NCBI GenBank assembly: GCA_937922015.1
Contig: CAKZVB010000083.1
Span: 1 to 32,437 of the forward strand
Source of the DNA: an uncultured Granulosicoccaceae bacterium
GTDB taxonomy: Bacteria > Pseudomonadota > Gammaproteobacteria > Granulosicoccales > Granulosicoccaceae
Direction of reading: 5' to 3'
Length of the DNA stretch: 32,437 bases
Part shown: piece after piece, positions 8,079 to 16,894 of the stretch
How positions within the stretch are numbered: position 1 is the first letter of the stretch
Layout of the letters: each line of letters begins with the position of its first letter
Made by a program: the position numbers and the translations under genes
Notes under the pieces: generated by a model
The model's database searches: none
Told to the model about the DNA's origin: nothing
The model's input: the letters and a program-made list of their open reading frames with translations, nothing else

Positions 8079-8126
8079 ACGTTTGAAATACCTGCCATTG
8101 ATGCTTTTTTGTTATCCGGTTGCCCA

Positions 8127-9152
8127 GTGAAACATCGCACTTTTTTCTGGTTTTTTCTGCCTACAGCATTGGCAATGCTGTTGTTTATCTTTCTGCCAAT
8201 CATCTCGGTTATAACCCAGTCCCTGCACATAGCGCATGAACAGGTTTTTGTTGAAGTCGAAAATTGTGATTTTTTCGGTTGCAAGAAGTCGACTTCTGTT
8301 GATCGCGCCGCTACCGAGCAATTGCGCAGTGAGAAGCCGCTGGGTCGTTTTGTCGGACTGGATAACTATTTTAATCGCAGCCATCTGGCTTCGAGTGAAC
8401 TGGCTGCGGCGTGGGAATCTTCTGCGTCACTGGGTGAATTTTATAACCAGTTGTTCAATCTCCCTCTGTATAGAGCCATCATATTTACGCTGGTGTATAC
8501 CGCAGTAGTTACACCATTGCTGATCATATTCGGCTTTATTGTTGCCGTAGCGGTGAATTCCATAAACGAAAAGCTTAAAGGCCTGGTGATTTTCTTTTCA
8601 CTGTTGCCGATGATTGTCACACCATTGGTGGGGTCATTGATATTGTTCTGGATGATTGACGCGCGAGGGATAATTGGCAGTACACTGCAAATATTGCTGG
8701 ATAATCCTGATCTGTCGTTAAAAGCATCCACACCTTTGACCTGGATAACCCTGATCGTCTACGGGGTCTGGCACGCAACACCATTTGCGTTTGTTGTATT
8801 CTACGCCGGCCTGCAAACGCTGCCACAAGATACATTAGAGTCCGCAATGATAGATGGCGCCAGCCGCTGGGAGCGCATCCGATATGTGGTTATACCGCAT
8901 CTTATGCCATTGGTTACGTTTGTGGCACTGATACAGCTGATGGATAATTTCAGGGTGTTTGAACCGATTGTGGGATTTAATGCATCAGCGCATGCTACAT
9001 CGTTGTCATGGATTATCTACAATGATCTCGATGGCGAGTCCCGGTTATTGTCTTCAGCTTCCACCACATCAGTGCTTACTATTATCGGCGTGATTATTTT
9101 ATTGTCTCCGGTACTGGTGCGTGCATGGCGTGACTGGGACAGGCAGGCTTAG
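8127..9152 (+). CDS. ABC sugar transporter permease (MalF-like)
   Basis: This inner-membrane channel subunit has the EAA loop that contacts the ATPase: ESAMIDGASRWERIRYVVIPHL, ending in the usual proline. Starting at GTG 8127 gives a protein of 341 residues opening MKHRTFFWFFLP, right before the first membrane helix; a TTG at 8109 would add six residues. Neither start has a strong ribosome site. Between helix 1 and helix 2 there is a large periplasmic insert, about residues 35-130, with two nearby cysteines (C47, C52) that could form a disulfide. It pairs with the permease starting 2 bases after its stop. Confidence 0.88.
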   Translation: MKHRTFFWFFLPTALAMLLFIFLPIISVITQSLHIAHEQVFVEVENCDFFGCKKSTSVDRAATEQLRSEKPLGRFVGLDNYFNRSHLASSELAAAWESSASLGEFYNQLFNLPLYRAIIFTLVYTAVVTPLLIIFGFIVAVAVNSINEKLKGLVIFFSLLPMIVTPLVGSLILFWMIDARGIIGSTLQILLDNPDLSLKASTPLTWITLIVYGVWHATPFAFVVFYAGLQTLPQDTLESAMIDGASRWERIRYVVIPHLMPLVTFVALIQLMDNFRVFEPIVGFNASAHATSLSWIIYNDLDGESRLLSSASTTSVLTIIGVIILLSPVLVRAWRDWDRQA

Positions 9153-9154
9153 CG

Positions 9155-10039
9155 ATGAATTCATCTATAGTAGAAAACAAGCCGTTGTCATTAAAGTTGT
9201 TTTCCGGTGTGTTTATAATTATCTGGTTGTTCGTTGCAGCGTTTCCCTTTTTCTGGACATTCTGGGGTTCGTTTAAAGTAGAGCTTGATTTTTTCTCTAA
9301 AGAAAACTGGACCAATGCAATTACAGGCATTAGAACGCTGCATGAGACCGGTGGCAATTTTACCGGCAACGGATATCACGGCGCATGGGTACAGGAAGAG
9401 TTCTGGCGGGCGTCGCTCAATACAGGCATCGTCTGCTTCTTTGTGGTTTTAATTTCACTGACTATCGGCACGCTGGGTGGCTATGCACTGTCGCGCTCAA
9501 ATTTTCGATATGCCTTCTGGTTGTTGATCCTGGCGCTTGTGTTCAGAGCGATGCCGCCAATCACTCTGGTATCCGGTTACCTGCTGCCGTTTTTTGAATG
9601 GGGGCTGTGGGGAAAGCTGTCGACGACTATCGTGGTACTTGTAGCCATTAACCAGCCCTTTACTTTATGGATGTTGCACTCGTTCTTTAAGAAAATCCCT
9701 AAAGAGCTGGATGAAAGCGCAATGGTGGATGGCTGCACAGCGTTTCAGGCGTTTCGCCATGTCATTATTCCGGTAATGTGGCCGGGGGTGATCACCACTG
9801 GTTTGTTTTCATTTCTGCTTGCTTACAACGACTTTGCAGTGACAGCAATGTTGTTGTCCAAGGAGAATCAAACCATGGTGCCGAAAATCGCGAGTTTCAT
9901 GGGTACCACGCAAACTGAAGGTAATGTGATGTTTGCGGTGGCAGCGGTGGTTCTGGCTACAGTGCCGCTGTTTATACTGGTTATGTTCTTTCAACGTCAG
10001 ATTGTAAGCGGGCTGACCGCCGGTGCAGTCAAAGGTTAA
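9155..10039 (+). CDS. ABC sugar transporter permease (MalG-like)
   Basis: This is the second membrane subunit of the sugar ABC importer, 294 residues. The first helix (about 14-38) is followed by a periplasmic loop (about 40-85) and then a five-helix permease core. The EAA loop is at about residues 186-206 (DESAMVDGCTAFQAFRHVIIP). The C-terminal FFQRQIVSGLTAGAVKG is a typical MalG-type ending. It begins 2 bases after the first permease and ends 8 bases before the ATPase gene, so the three are co-translated. Confidence 0.92.
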   Translation: MNSSIVENKPLSLKLFSGVFIIIWLFVAAFPFFWTFWGSFKVELDFFSKENWTNAITGIRTLHETGGNFTGNGYHGAWVQEEFWRASLNTGIVCFFVVLISLTIGTLGGYALSRSNFRYAFWLLILALVFRAMPPITLVSGYLLPFFEWGLWGKLSTTIVVLVAINQPFTLWMLHSFFKKIPKELDESAMVDGCTAFQAFRHVIIPVMWPGVITTGLFSFLLAYNDFAVTAMLLSKENQTMVPKIASFMGTTQTEGNVMFAVAAVVLATVPLFILVMFFQRQIVSGLTAGAVKG

Positions 10040-10047
10040 CTGGTTAA

Positions 10048-11142
10048 ATGGCGAGTATAAGTTTAAAAAAGGTGAGCAAACGGTGGGGTGACTTTGTCGC
10101 GGTTCACGAGTTTGACCTCGACATTCAGGACAAAGAGTTTCTGGTATTGCTGGGGCCGTCGGGCTGCGGTAAAACCACCACCATGCGAATCATTGCGGGG
10201 CTTGAGACTTCCTCATCGGGCGAGGTCTGGATTGGTGATCGAGTGGTCAATAAACTGGAACCGAAAGACCGCGACGTCGCCATGGTGTTTCAAAGTTATG
10301 GTCTGTACCCGAACATGACTGTCTGGGAGAATATTCGATTTCCACTTAAAGTACGCAAGGTCGATCCATCTACCCATGACGAACGAGTGCAGCGCGCTGT
10401 CGATATGGTAGAACTCGGTGAATTTACCCACCGTCGACCGGCAGAGCTTTCCGGCGGTCAGCGACAGCGGGTGGCATTGGCAAGGGCGATAGTACGTGAG
10501 CCGACAGTATTCTTAATGGATGAGCCACTATCCAATCTCGATGCCAAACTGCGCGTATCAACCAGAGCGCAGATTAAAAACCTGCAGAATACACTTGCTA
10601 CCACCACCATCTATGTCACACACGATCAAATCGAAGCTATGACCCTTGCTGACAGAGTGGTAGTGATGAATGGAGGCAAGGTGCAGCAAGTGGGTACACC
10701 CGTCGAGATTTACGATAAACCACAGAATACCTTTGTAGCGGGTTTTATCGGCTCACCATCAATGAACCTCATCGAAGGCACTATTAACAATGGCACGTTC
10801 GCCTCGGAAAACGTTTCTGTCAGCGGTTTTGATCAATCCCTCAGTGGCGGTGTGACTCTTGGATTTCGGGCAGAAGATGCCGCAATAAATAGTCAGTCTG
10901 AGACGCAGGCATTTAGCGCCGGCACAGCGGATGGCATATCGGCACCGGTGTATTCTATGGAGCTATTGGGTGAGGCTACCATGGTAACGATGCGCGTGGC
11001 CGGTGCACTGGTATCGGTTAAGGCGGCCAAGGATTACCGCATAGCGATTGGCGAGCAGGGCCACATTAGTGTGCCAGCTAGAATATGTCATCTGTTTGAT
11101 CGAAATACCGGTAATAGACTGAAGGATGGTATGAATGACTGA
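10048..11142 (+). CDS. ABC sugar transporter ATPase (MalK/UgpC-like)
   Basis: This 364-residue ATPase energises sugar import. Visible motifs are Walker A GPSGCGKT (36-43), Q-loop Q82, signature LSGGQ (134-138), Walker B VFLMDEP (154-160), D-loop SNLD and the switch histidine H192. The C-terminal third (about 240-350) fits the TOBE/regulatory domain of the MalK subfamily, with PSMNL and GFRAED landmarks. It overlaps the next gene, an NTF2-like protein, by 8 bases, which ties transport directly to the downstream catabolic genes. Confidence 0.94.
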   Translation: MASISLKKVSKRWGDFVAVHEFDLDIQDKEFLVLLGPSGCGKTTTMRIIAGLETSSSGEVWIGDRVVNKLEPKDRDVAMVFQSYGLYPNMTVWENIRFPLKVRKVDPSTHDERVQRAVDMVELGEFTHRRPAELSGGQRQRVALARAIVREPTVFLMDEPLSNLDAKLRVSTRAQIKNLQNTLATTTIYVTHDQIEAMTLADRVVVMNGGKVQQVGTPVEIYDKPQNTFVAGFIGSPSMNLIEGTINNGTFASENVSVSGFDQSLSGGVTLGFRAEDAAINSQSETQAFSAGTADGISAPVYSMELLGEATMVTMRVAGALVSVKAAKDYRIAIGEQGHISVPARICHLFDRNTGNRLKDGMND

Positions 11143-11656
11143 AGCAGATGCGCAAGAGCATAGAAAAAAATCGCAGGCTACGCTTAAGGTTATTAAGAAC
11201 ATGGAGCAGGCACTGGCCGACAACTCTAATGAGATGTCCGACTATTTTCACGATCACTTCAAATGGATAGGCAATTACGGCAGTGGTACCAAGGAAGGTT
11301 TGCAGGCGTTTAGAGATAACTGGCAGTTGCCGCTTCGGGCAGCATTTACGGAACGCCAATACAACACCGATAAATTTCTGGTCGATGGTGAATGGGCTTC
11401 CTGCTTTGGCCATATAGAGGCTACTCACAGCGGTATATTTATGGGTATTGAAGCAACTGGCAAGCGGGTAAAGATTCCCTACATGGACTTCTGGAAAGTC
11501 ACTGACGGAAAAATAGAAGATAACCGCGTATCAGTAGATTATGCATTTGTGATGGCTCAGTTAGGAGTGGATGTGTTTAACGGACACGGCTGGGAAGCTT
11601 ATGATCGTGGCGAAAGAATTCCTGAACACCCAGAAGATACTAATACCAGTACGTAA
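11135..11656 (+). CDS. NTF2/SnoaL-like protein, single domain
   Basis: The 173-residue product fits the NTF2-like cone fold used by SnoaL-type cyclases, hydratases and many small binding proteins. Landmarks are an N-terminal helix (about 8-35), the [18 protein letters not shown] segment, and the paired strands [28 protein letters not shown], the usual closing strands of the fold. The reaction cannot be predicted from sequence. The gene overlaps the ATPase gene by 8 bases and precedes the HisD-like gene by 33 bases. It is one of three NTF2-like genes in the window; the others each carry two domains. Confidence 0.8.
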   Translation: MTEADAQEHRKKSQATLKVIKNMEQALADNSNEMSDYFHDHFKWIGNYGSGTKEGLQAFRDNWQLPLRAAFTERQYNTDKFLVDGEWASCFGHIEATHSGIFMGIEATGKRVKIPYMDFWKVTDGKIEDNRVSVDYAFVMAQLGVDVFNGHGWEAYDRGERIPEHPEDTNTST

Positions 11657-11689
11657 ACTAATAGAAAGATCCAAGCGTGGACAGTGCAC

Positions 11690-13018
11690 ATGATTAATTA
11701 TCTGAAAAAAAGCATCGCTGAAGATGAAAAGGCTTTAGAAAAAAACAATGTCAAGGAGATTGTTGCCGATGGTTTGCGTCAGATCGAAGAGCACGGCGAC
11801 AATGCGGTGCGGGAAATGTCCGACCGTTTTGACAACTACTCACCAGCGGATTTCCGGCTTACTCAAGCCGATATCGACGCATTGATGGCGACACTGAGCG
11901 CACAGGAACTGACAGATTTAAAATTTGCGCAGGCACAGGTACGCAATTTTGCACTCGCACAGCGTGCATCAATGACAGACATCGAAGTAGAGACACTGCC
12001 CGGTGTTGTTCTGGGACACAAAAATATACCGGTACAATCCGTGGGCTGTTATGTGCCCGGGGGAAAATTCCCGATGGTCGCGTCAGCTCATATGTCCGTG
12101 GTCACCGCCAACGTTGCCGGAGTGCCGCGCATCGTCGCCATGACGCCGCCATTCAATGGCAAACCCAACGCCGCTGTTATCACAGCTATGCATCTGGGCG
12201 GTGCACATGAAATCTATGTGCTTGGCGGTATTCAGGCGGTAGGTGCAATGGCGCTGGGCACTGAGTCGATAAAACCCGTTCATATGCTGGTGGGGCCGGG
12301 CAATGCCTATGTTGCTGAGGCCAAGCGTCAGTTGTACGGGCGTGTAGGTATTGATCTGTTTGCCGGCCCGACCGAAACCATGGTCATCGCAGACGATACT
12401 GTCGATGCTGAATTATGTGCAACCGATCTGCTCGGTCAGGCCGAGCATGGCTACAACTCCCCGGCTGTGCTTATCACCAACTCCCGCCAACTGGCGGTTG
12501 ATACCATGGCCGAAATAGAGCGTCTGTTGCAAATATTGCCCACCGCCGAGACAGCCTCCATTAGCTGGAGAGACTACGGTGAGGTTATTGTCTGCGATAC
12601 CTATGAAGAAATGCTTGATATAGCCAACGAGATTTCATCAGAACACGTGCAGGTGATGACTGATCGGGATGACTGGTTTTTAGAGCACATGCATTCATAC
12701 GGTGCTTTATTTCTGGGTCCACGCACCAATGTTGCAAATGGCGATAAAGTCATTGGTACCAATCACACGTTGCCAACTGAAAAAGCCGGTCGCTACACAG
12801 GGGGCTTATGGGTTGGGAAATTTCTTAAAACACATACCTATCAGAAAGTACTGACCGATGAGGCGGCCGCCAATATTGCAGAATACGGATCACGGTTGTG
12901 TATCCTCGAAGGTTTTGTCGGCCACGCCGAGCAATGCAACGTGCGGGCACGACGATACGGTGGTCGAAACATACCTTATGGTGAAGCGGCACAACCGATA
13001 GATAAAGCAGATCTATAA
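11690..13018 (+). CDS. Histidinol-dehydrogenase-family polyol/alcohol dehydrogenase
   Basis: This 442-residue protein keeps the HisD zinc ligands Q250, H253, D352 and H412 and the catalytic residues E318-H319 (SSEHV) and H359 (GTNHTLPT). It lies in a sugar-uptake operon with no other his genes. From memory it aligns better with the HpsN group (sulfopropanediol 3-dehydrogenase) than with true HisD, for example [19 protein letters not shown] and [15 protein letters not shown]. It probably oxidises a primary alcohol to a carboxylate in two NAD-dependent steps. ATG 11690 is chosen; a GTG two codons earlier is possible. It joins the SDR gene by sharing one base (TAATG). The real substrate is unknown. 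Confidence 0.88.
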   Translation: MINYLKKSIAEDEKALEKNNVKEIVADGLRQIEEHGDNAVREMSDRFDNYSPADFRLTQADIDALMATLSAQELTDLKFAQAQVRNFALAQRASMTDIEVETLPGVVLGHKNIPVQSVGCYVPGGKFPMVASAHMSVVTANVAGVPRIVAMTPPFNGKPNAAVITAMHLGGAHEIYVLGGIQAVGAMALGTESIKPVHMLVGPGNAYVAEAKRQLYGRVGIDLFAGPTETMVIADDTVDAELCATDLLGQAEHGYNSPAVLITNSRQLAVDTMAEIERLLQILPTAETASISWRDYGEVIVCDTYEEMLDIANEISSEHVQVMTDRDDWFLEHMHSYGALFLGPRTNVANGDKVIGTNHTLPTEKAGRYTGGLWVGKFLKTHTYQKVLTDEAAANIAEYGSRLCILEGFVGHAEQCNVRARRYGGRNIPYGEAAQPIDKADL

Positions 13019-13782
13019 TGCATTTACCGCGAACCCCATCATTTCGACTGGAAGGTAAAAGAGCACTTGTTACCGGTGCTTCTTCAGGCATTGGCTTTGC
13101 CGCTGCGGTCGCGCTGGCCGAAGCCGGCGCGCATGTGGTGTTGGCAGCGAGAAATATTGACCAGGTCAACGAGTGCGTAACGGCGTTGACTGACGCGGGT
13201 TTTCAAGCCAGTGGTCAGCGCCTGGATCTCTCAGAGATTGAACAGACCGGCGCTGCCGTACTGGCGCTGGAGCCGTTTGATATTCTGGTCAACAGTGCCG
13301 GAAGTGCCCGACACAGTCCGGCTGAGCAAACCACAGAGGCTGACTTTGATTTTGTGTCAGATCTCAATATCAAGGGCGCATTTTTCATCACTCAGGCAGT
13401 AGCAAAGAACCTGCTGCAGGCGGGGCGACCGGGGTCATTGATTAATATCTCTTCTCAGATGGCGCATGTTGGAGGTGTAGACCGTGCTGTGTACTGTGCA
13501 AGCAAACACGCGGTGGAAGGTTTTACAAAGTCTATGGCAATAGAGTTTGGTCCGCACCAGATAAGAGTAAATACAATCTGCCCCACATTTATCAGAACGC
13601 CGTTGACGCAACCGACGTTTAATAATCCACAGCGTGTGGCCTGGATCGAAGAAAAAATAAAACTTGGTCGTGTTGGTGAGGTAGAAGACATCATGGGGGC
13701 AGTGGTTTATCTGGCGTCAGATGCCTCTGCGCTGGTGACCGGTACTTCGCTGCTGGTAGATGGTGGCTGGACGGCAGACTGA
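13018..13782 (+). CDS. SDR-family NAD(P)-dependent oxidoreductase
   Basis: This is a classical short-chain dehydrogenase of 254 residues. It has the nucleotide motif TGASSGIG (19-26), NSAG (92-95), the catalytic serine region ISSQ (144-147), the YxxxK pair Y159 and K163, and the C-terminal LVDGGWTAD common to this class. The R44-R45-type start of the second strand (VLAARN) suggests NADP may be accepted, but this is weak. It is coupled to the HisD-like gene upstream and to the lacI-type gene downstream (TGATG). A role as a sugar or polyol dehydrogenase acting with the HisD-like enzyme is inferred from the neighbours. Confidence 0.92.
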   Translation: MHLPRTPSFRLEGKRALVTGASSGIGFAAAVALAEAGAHVVLAARNIDQVNECVTALTDAGFQASGQRLDLSEIEQTGAAVLALEPFDILVNSAGSARHSPAEQTTEADFDFVSDLNIKGAFFITQAVAKNLLQAGRPGSLINISSQMAHVGGVDRAVYCASKHAVEGFTKSMAIEFGPHQIRVNTICPTFIRTPLTQPTFNNPQRVAWIEEKIKLGRVGEVEDIMGAVVYLASDASALVTGTSLLVDGGWTAD

Positions 13783-14864
13783 TGGCGAAGACAGTTGTCA
13801 CATCACAGCAGGTAGCAAGAAAGGCGGGGGTCAGTCAGTCTGCGGTGAGTCGGGTGTTTTCAAGCGGTGGCAGTGCCTCGAGGAAGATGACTGAAAGGGT
13901 GATGAAGGCCGCTGACGAATTAGGTTACCGACCAAACGTAATAGCGCGATCTCTGATTACGGGGCAGTCAAAAATGATAGGGCTGGTGGTAGCCTATCTG
14001 GAAAACCAGTTTTATTCCGATGCGCTGGAAAAGCTGTCTATAGCGTTGCAGGCGCAGGGCTATCAGGTGCTGGTTTTCATGTCGAAGCGCACCAATGAAA
14101 ATGCGGGTCAACTACTGGATGAATTGCTCGATTATCAGGTCGATGGAATCGTCATGGTGTCAGCGGCAATGTCTTCTGATCTGGCGGCGCGTTGTGACAA
14201 GGCCGGAGTGCCCGTCGTGCTGCTCAACAGAAGGCAGGATGATGAAACCTTGTCTGCTGTTACCTCCAATAATGTACTGGGTGGAAAAAAGGTAGCGCAA
14301 TTTCTAATAGCCGGCGGGCACCAGCGCATAGCGCACATCGCTGGCTGGGAGGGTGCTTCAACACAACGTGACAGAGAAACGGGATTTTTACGTGAACTCA
14401 ACGCGAGCGGTCGGGAGCTCTTCGCGCGGGAAGTTGGCGACTATCATTATCACTCTGCACAGAACGCCACCCGAGCTATGTTTTCGAAGAAACACACCCC
14501 CGATGCCGTGTTTGTCGGTAACGATCACATGGCGATAGCCGCCATGGATTGCATTCGATATGAATTCAAACTGCGTATACCGCAAGACGTTTCCATTGTC
14601 GGATATGATGATGTTGAGCAGGCTGGTTGGCCAAGCTTTGCGTTAACCACTATCCGCCAACCATCAAACAGATTGGTAGAAGAAACAGTAAAAACACTGC
14701 TTGATCAAATTAAAGTCTCAGATCAACCTCCAAGGCGTATTGAAATTGAAGGCGATCTGATAGTCAGGTCATCTGCGCGTATTCCTGAGGGCTGGAAAAT
14801 TCAAGCCAATGAAACTGCGCACCGTGCAGACGAACGCGAGCTATCCACCGAGGCCAGTCAATGA
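13782..14864 (+). CDS. LacI-family transcriptional regulator
   Basis: The 360-residue protein has an N-terminal LacI helix-turn-helix (about 7-26, VTSQQVARKAGVSQSAVSRV) and the hinge-helix region ending GYRPNVIARSLITGQS. A periplasmic-binding-protein-like effector domain follows (about 65-335, with VFVGNDHMAIAAMD and DVSIVGYDDVE). It is buried mid-operon and coupled on both sides (TGATG before, ATGA after), so it is probably autoregulated with the operon. The likely operator is the 24-bp palindrome at 6714-6737. The effector is expected to be a sugar-like pathway intermediate. The C-terminal tail of about 25 residues beyond the usual domain is polar and probably disordered. Confidence 0.95.
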   Translation: MAKTVVTSQQVARKAGVSQSAVSRVFSSGGSASRKMTERVMKAADELGYRPNVIARSLITGQSKMIGLVVAYLENQFYSDALEKLSIALQAQGYQVLVFMSKRTNENAGQLLDELLDYQVDGIVMVSAAMSSDLAARCDKAGVPVVLLNRRQDDETLSAVTSNNVLGGKKVAQFLIAGGHQRIAHIAGWEGASTQRDRETGFLRELNASGRELFAREVGDYHYHSAQNATRAMFSKKHTPDAVFVGNDHMAIAAMDCIRYEFKLRIPQDVSIVGYDDVEQAGWPSFALTTIRQPSNRLVEETVKTLLDQIKVSDQPPRRIEIEGDLIVRSSARIPEGWKIQANETAHRADERELSTEASQ

Positions 14865-15853
14865 AAGGGTTTGATGATCGCTGGAAAGATTTTCCAGATT
14901 ACATTATCGGGATAACCAATGAAATATGGGAGCAGCGGGGTATTGAGACGCTGAACCGTTATTACTCCCCGGACATTCCTGTGCGCTCACCAATGGGCAT
15001 TCAACTGGGCAATCAGGCGGTCATTGCCTCTACCATGGCAACGGTTAACGAGTTCCCTGACAGAGAGTTGTTTGCAGAAGATGTGATCTGGTCCGGTAGC
15101 CCCGACACCCAGTTATTATCGTCCCATCGCATCATGACCACTGCGACACACAGTCGGGACGGCGCTTTTGGTAAAGCTTCCGGCAAGCGGTTTAAAGTGC
15201 GTGTTATTGCCGACTGTGCAGCAAAAGACAACACCATTTTTGATGAATGGCTGATACGTGATTACGGTGGCATTGTCAGGCAGCTTGGCGTAGCGCCAAA
15301 ACGGTTTGCAAAAAACCTGATCGAACAGGAAGGTGGGATAAAAAAATGTGCAAAGCCGTTTACGCCGGCAAATGATGTTGCAGGCGACTATGTCGGTACC
15401 GGCAATGATAATCCCTGGGGAGTGAGATACGCAGAAGTCCTGACGCGTTTAATGAACAAGGAATTTTCTATTGTCCACAGTGACTATGACCGCGCTGTAC
15501 AAACCGAATACGCTGGTGGTGTCTCTGGTTTGTCGCGTGTATCAGTCAATGAATTCTGGCTGGGCCTGCGTTCATCGTTTCCCGATGCAGAATTCCGGAT
15601 TCATCATCAAATCGGCATGGATGGAGACATGTTACCCCCACGCTCAGCGATTAGATGGTCGCTCGACGGCACACATGACGGCTGGGGAACTTTTGGCAAA
15701 CCAACTGGTGCCGAGGTACATGTGATGGGCATGTGTCATGCGGAGTTCGGGCCTTTCGGTGACAAGGGCAGCTCTGTCAGGCGTGAATATGCATTGTATG
15801 ATGAGATAGCGATCTGGAAACAAATCCTGATGCACTCCCTGAAAAATACCTGA
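14861..15853 (+). CDS. Double NTF2/SnoaL-like protein
   Basis: The 330-residue product appears to contain two NTF2-like domains, about residues 5-150 and 185-325. Each runs from an acidic N-terminal helix to a closing aromatic strand (IFDEWLIRDYGGIVRQLG in the first, VRREYALYDEIAIWKQIL in the second). The second domain holds a conserved-looking histidine and acid set (HHQIGMDGD, HVMGMCHAEFGPFG). I cannot name a reaction; NTF2-like proteins include cyclases, dehydratases and binding proteins. It overlaps the regulator gene (ATGA) and the bicupin gene (TGATG). It resembles the product of 19303-20352 in layout. Confidence 0.75.
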   Translation: MKGFDDRWKDFPDYIIGITNEIWEQRGIETLNRYYSPDIPVRSPMGIQLGNQAVIASTMATVNEFPDRELFAEDVIWSGSPDTQLLSSHRIMTTATHSRDGAFGKASGKRFKVRVIADCAAKDNTIFDEWLIRDYGGIVRQLGVAPKRFAKNLIEQEGGIKKCAKPFTPANDVAGDYVGTGNDNPWGVRYAEVLTRLMNKEFSIVHSDYDRAVQTEYAGGVSGLSRVSVNEFWLGLRSSFPDAEFRIHHQIGMDGDMLPPRSAIRWSLDGTHDGWGTFGKPTGAEVHVMGMCHAEFGPFGDKGSSVRREYALYDEIAIWKQILMHSLKNT

Positions 15854-16878
15854 TGCACTCCCGGACGAATAGCAAGAGCAGCGTGATGACAACGGTGCAA
15901 ATGAATGATCGGATTGTCCGCTACGGTGAACTACAACCCTGCAAGACGGCATTTATAGATGCGCACACACCGGGCTCTGATCAAAAAGAAAACTTCACCA
16001 TCGTTGGCGCTGGTGTGTCTGAAAGTGCTGATCAGCATGTACATATAGCCGATACCCCGGGTTTTAATATTGGTGCTGCAGGGCAGCCACCGGGTTGTCG
16101 CAATTCATTGCATGTGCATACCACCGCTGAAGTGTTCTTTGTACTCAAGGGTCGCTGGCGATTTTTCTGGGGCCGCCATGGAGATGCCGGTGACGTCATT
16201 CTGGAAGAGGGCGATATTATTGATATCCCCACCGGTATTTTTCGAGGTTTCGAAAACATTGGCACCGACTACGGAATGATCATGGCTATTCTGGGCGGCG
16301 ATGATGCCGGTGGCGGTGTCGAATGGGCGCCGCAGGTTATACAGGACGCCACTGAACACGGTCTGGTGCTGGGGGACAACAGGGTGCTTTATGACACGAC
16401 GCAGGGGCAGCAACTGCCACAAGGTGTCGGACCGATGCCAGTGATGAGTGAAGAAAGTCTGGCTGGTATTCCTGAATTCAGCGCTGCTCAGGTGGTGCCC
16501 AATTTTGTTGCCCGCTATCATGATCTAATGGCGCTCTCCAGATGCCAGCCCGCCAGCGTAATCGGTGCTGATGCAATAATAAAAGACCGTCCCGGCTTTG
16601 ACGTTGATCTGCTGTCACGCGAATCCATCAGCAGGGATATGTACCAGCGGGAACATCATGAAATTCTTATGGTGATGCGCGGGCACTGGCGGCTGGGCTG
16701 GGGTCATGATGAAACCGCCGGCGAGGCCATTCTGGCGCCGGGTGATACCTGTGCCGTGCCTCCGGGACTGGCGCATTCGCTGTGGCCGTCAATGAGCGGT
16801 GAAGCCAGTCTTTATCGTGTAACCGGTAATGACGATCCTGCAGGGCCAACACAACTACCCGCCTCTTTTTCAATCTGA
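15853..16878 (+). CDS. Bicupin-domain protein
   Basis: Two cupin domains are visible in 341 residues. The first has the metal motif HVHTTAEVFFVLKG (H87, H89, E93) and the second half-motif GDIIDIPTGIFRGFEN, where the usual histidine is replaced. The second has REHHEILMVMRG (H268, H269 and E270 region) and GDTCAVPPGLAHSLWP with H308, so it looks metal-competent. Related bicupins include ring-cleaving dioxygenases and sugar-modifying enzymes; neither can be preferred here. It is coupled to the NTF2 gene upstream and followed after 16 bases by the MetE-like gene. The start has alternatives: an ATG at residue 12 also fits. Confidence 0.82.
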   Translation: MHSRTNSKSSVMTTVQMNDRIVRYGELQPCKTAFIDAHTPGSDQKENFTIVGAGVSESADQHVHIADTPGFNIGAAGQPPGCRNSLHVHTTAEVFFVLKGRWRFFWGRHGDAGDVILEEGDIIDIPTGIFRGFENIGTDYGMIMAILGGDDAGGGVEWAPQVIQDATEHGLVLGDNRVLYDTTQGQQLPQGVGPMPVMSEESLAGIPEFSAAQVVPNFVARYHDLMALSRCQPASVIGADAIIKDRPGFDVDLLSRESISRDMYQREHHEILMVMRGHWRLGWGHDETAGEAILAPGDTCAVPPGLAHSLWPSMSGEASLYRVTGNDDPAGPTQLPASFSI

Positions 16879-16894
16879 TAACGGTAAATTTGCC

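Noticed and set aside
8109-8126. TTG start for the first sugar permease
   Set aside because: It adds six residues with cysteine and proline before a normal N-terminus; GTG 8127 gives the usual start just before helix 1, though the evidence is not decisive.
11690-13018. Annotation as histidine-biosynthesis hisD
   Set aside because: No other his genes are nearby, and the neighbours are sugar transport and catabolism; the HpsN-like features fit better.
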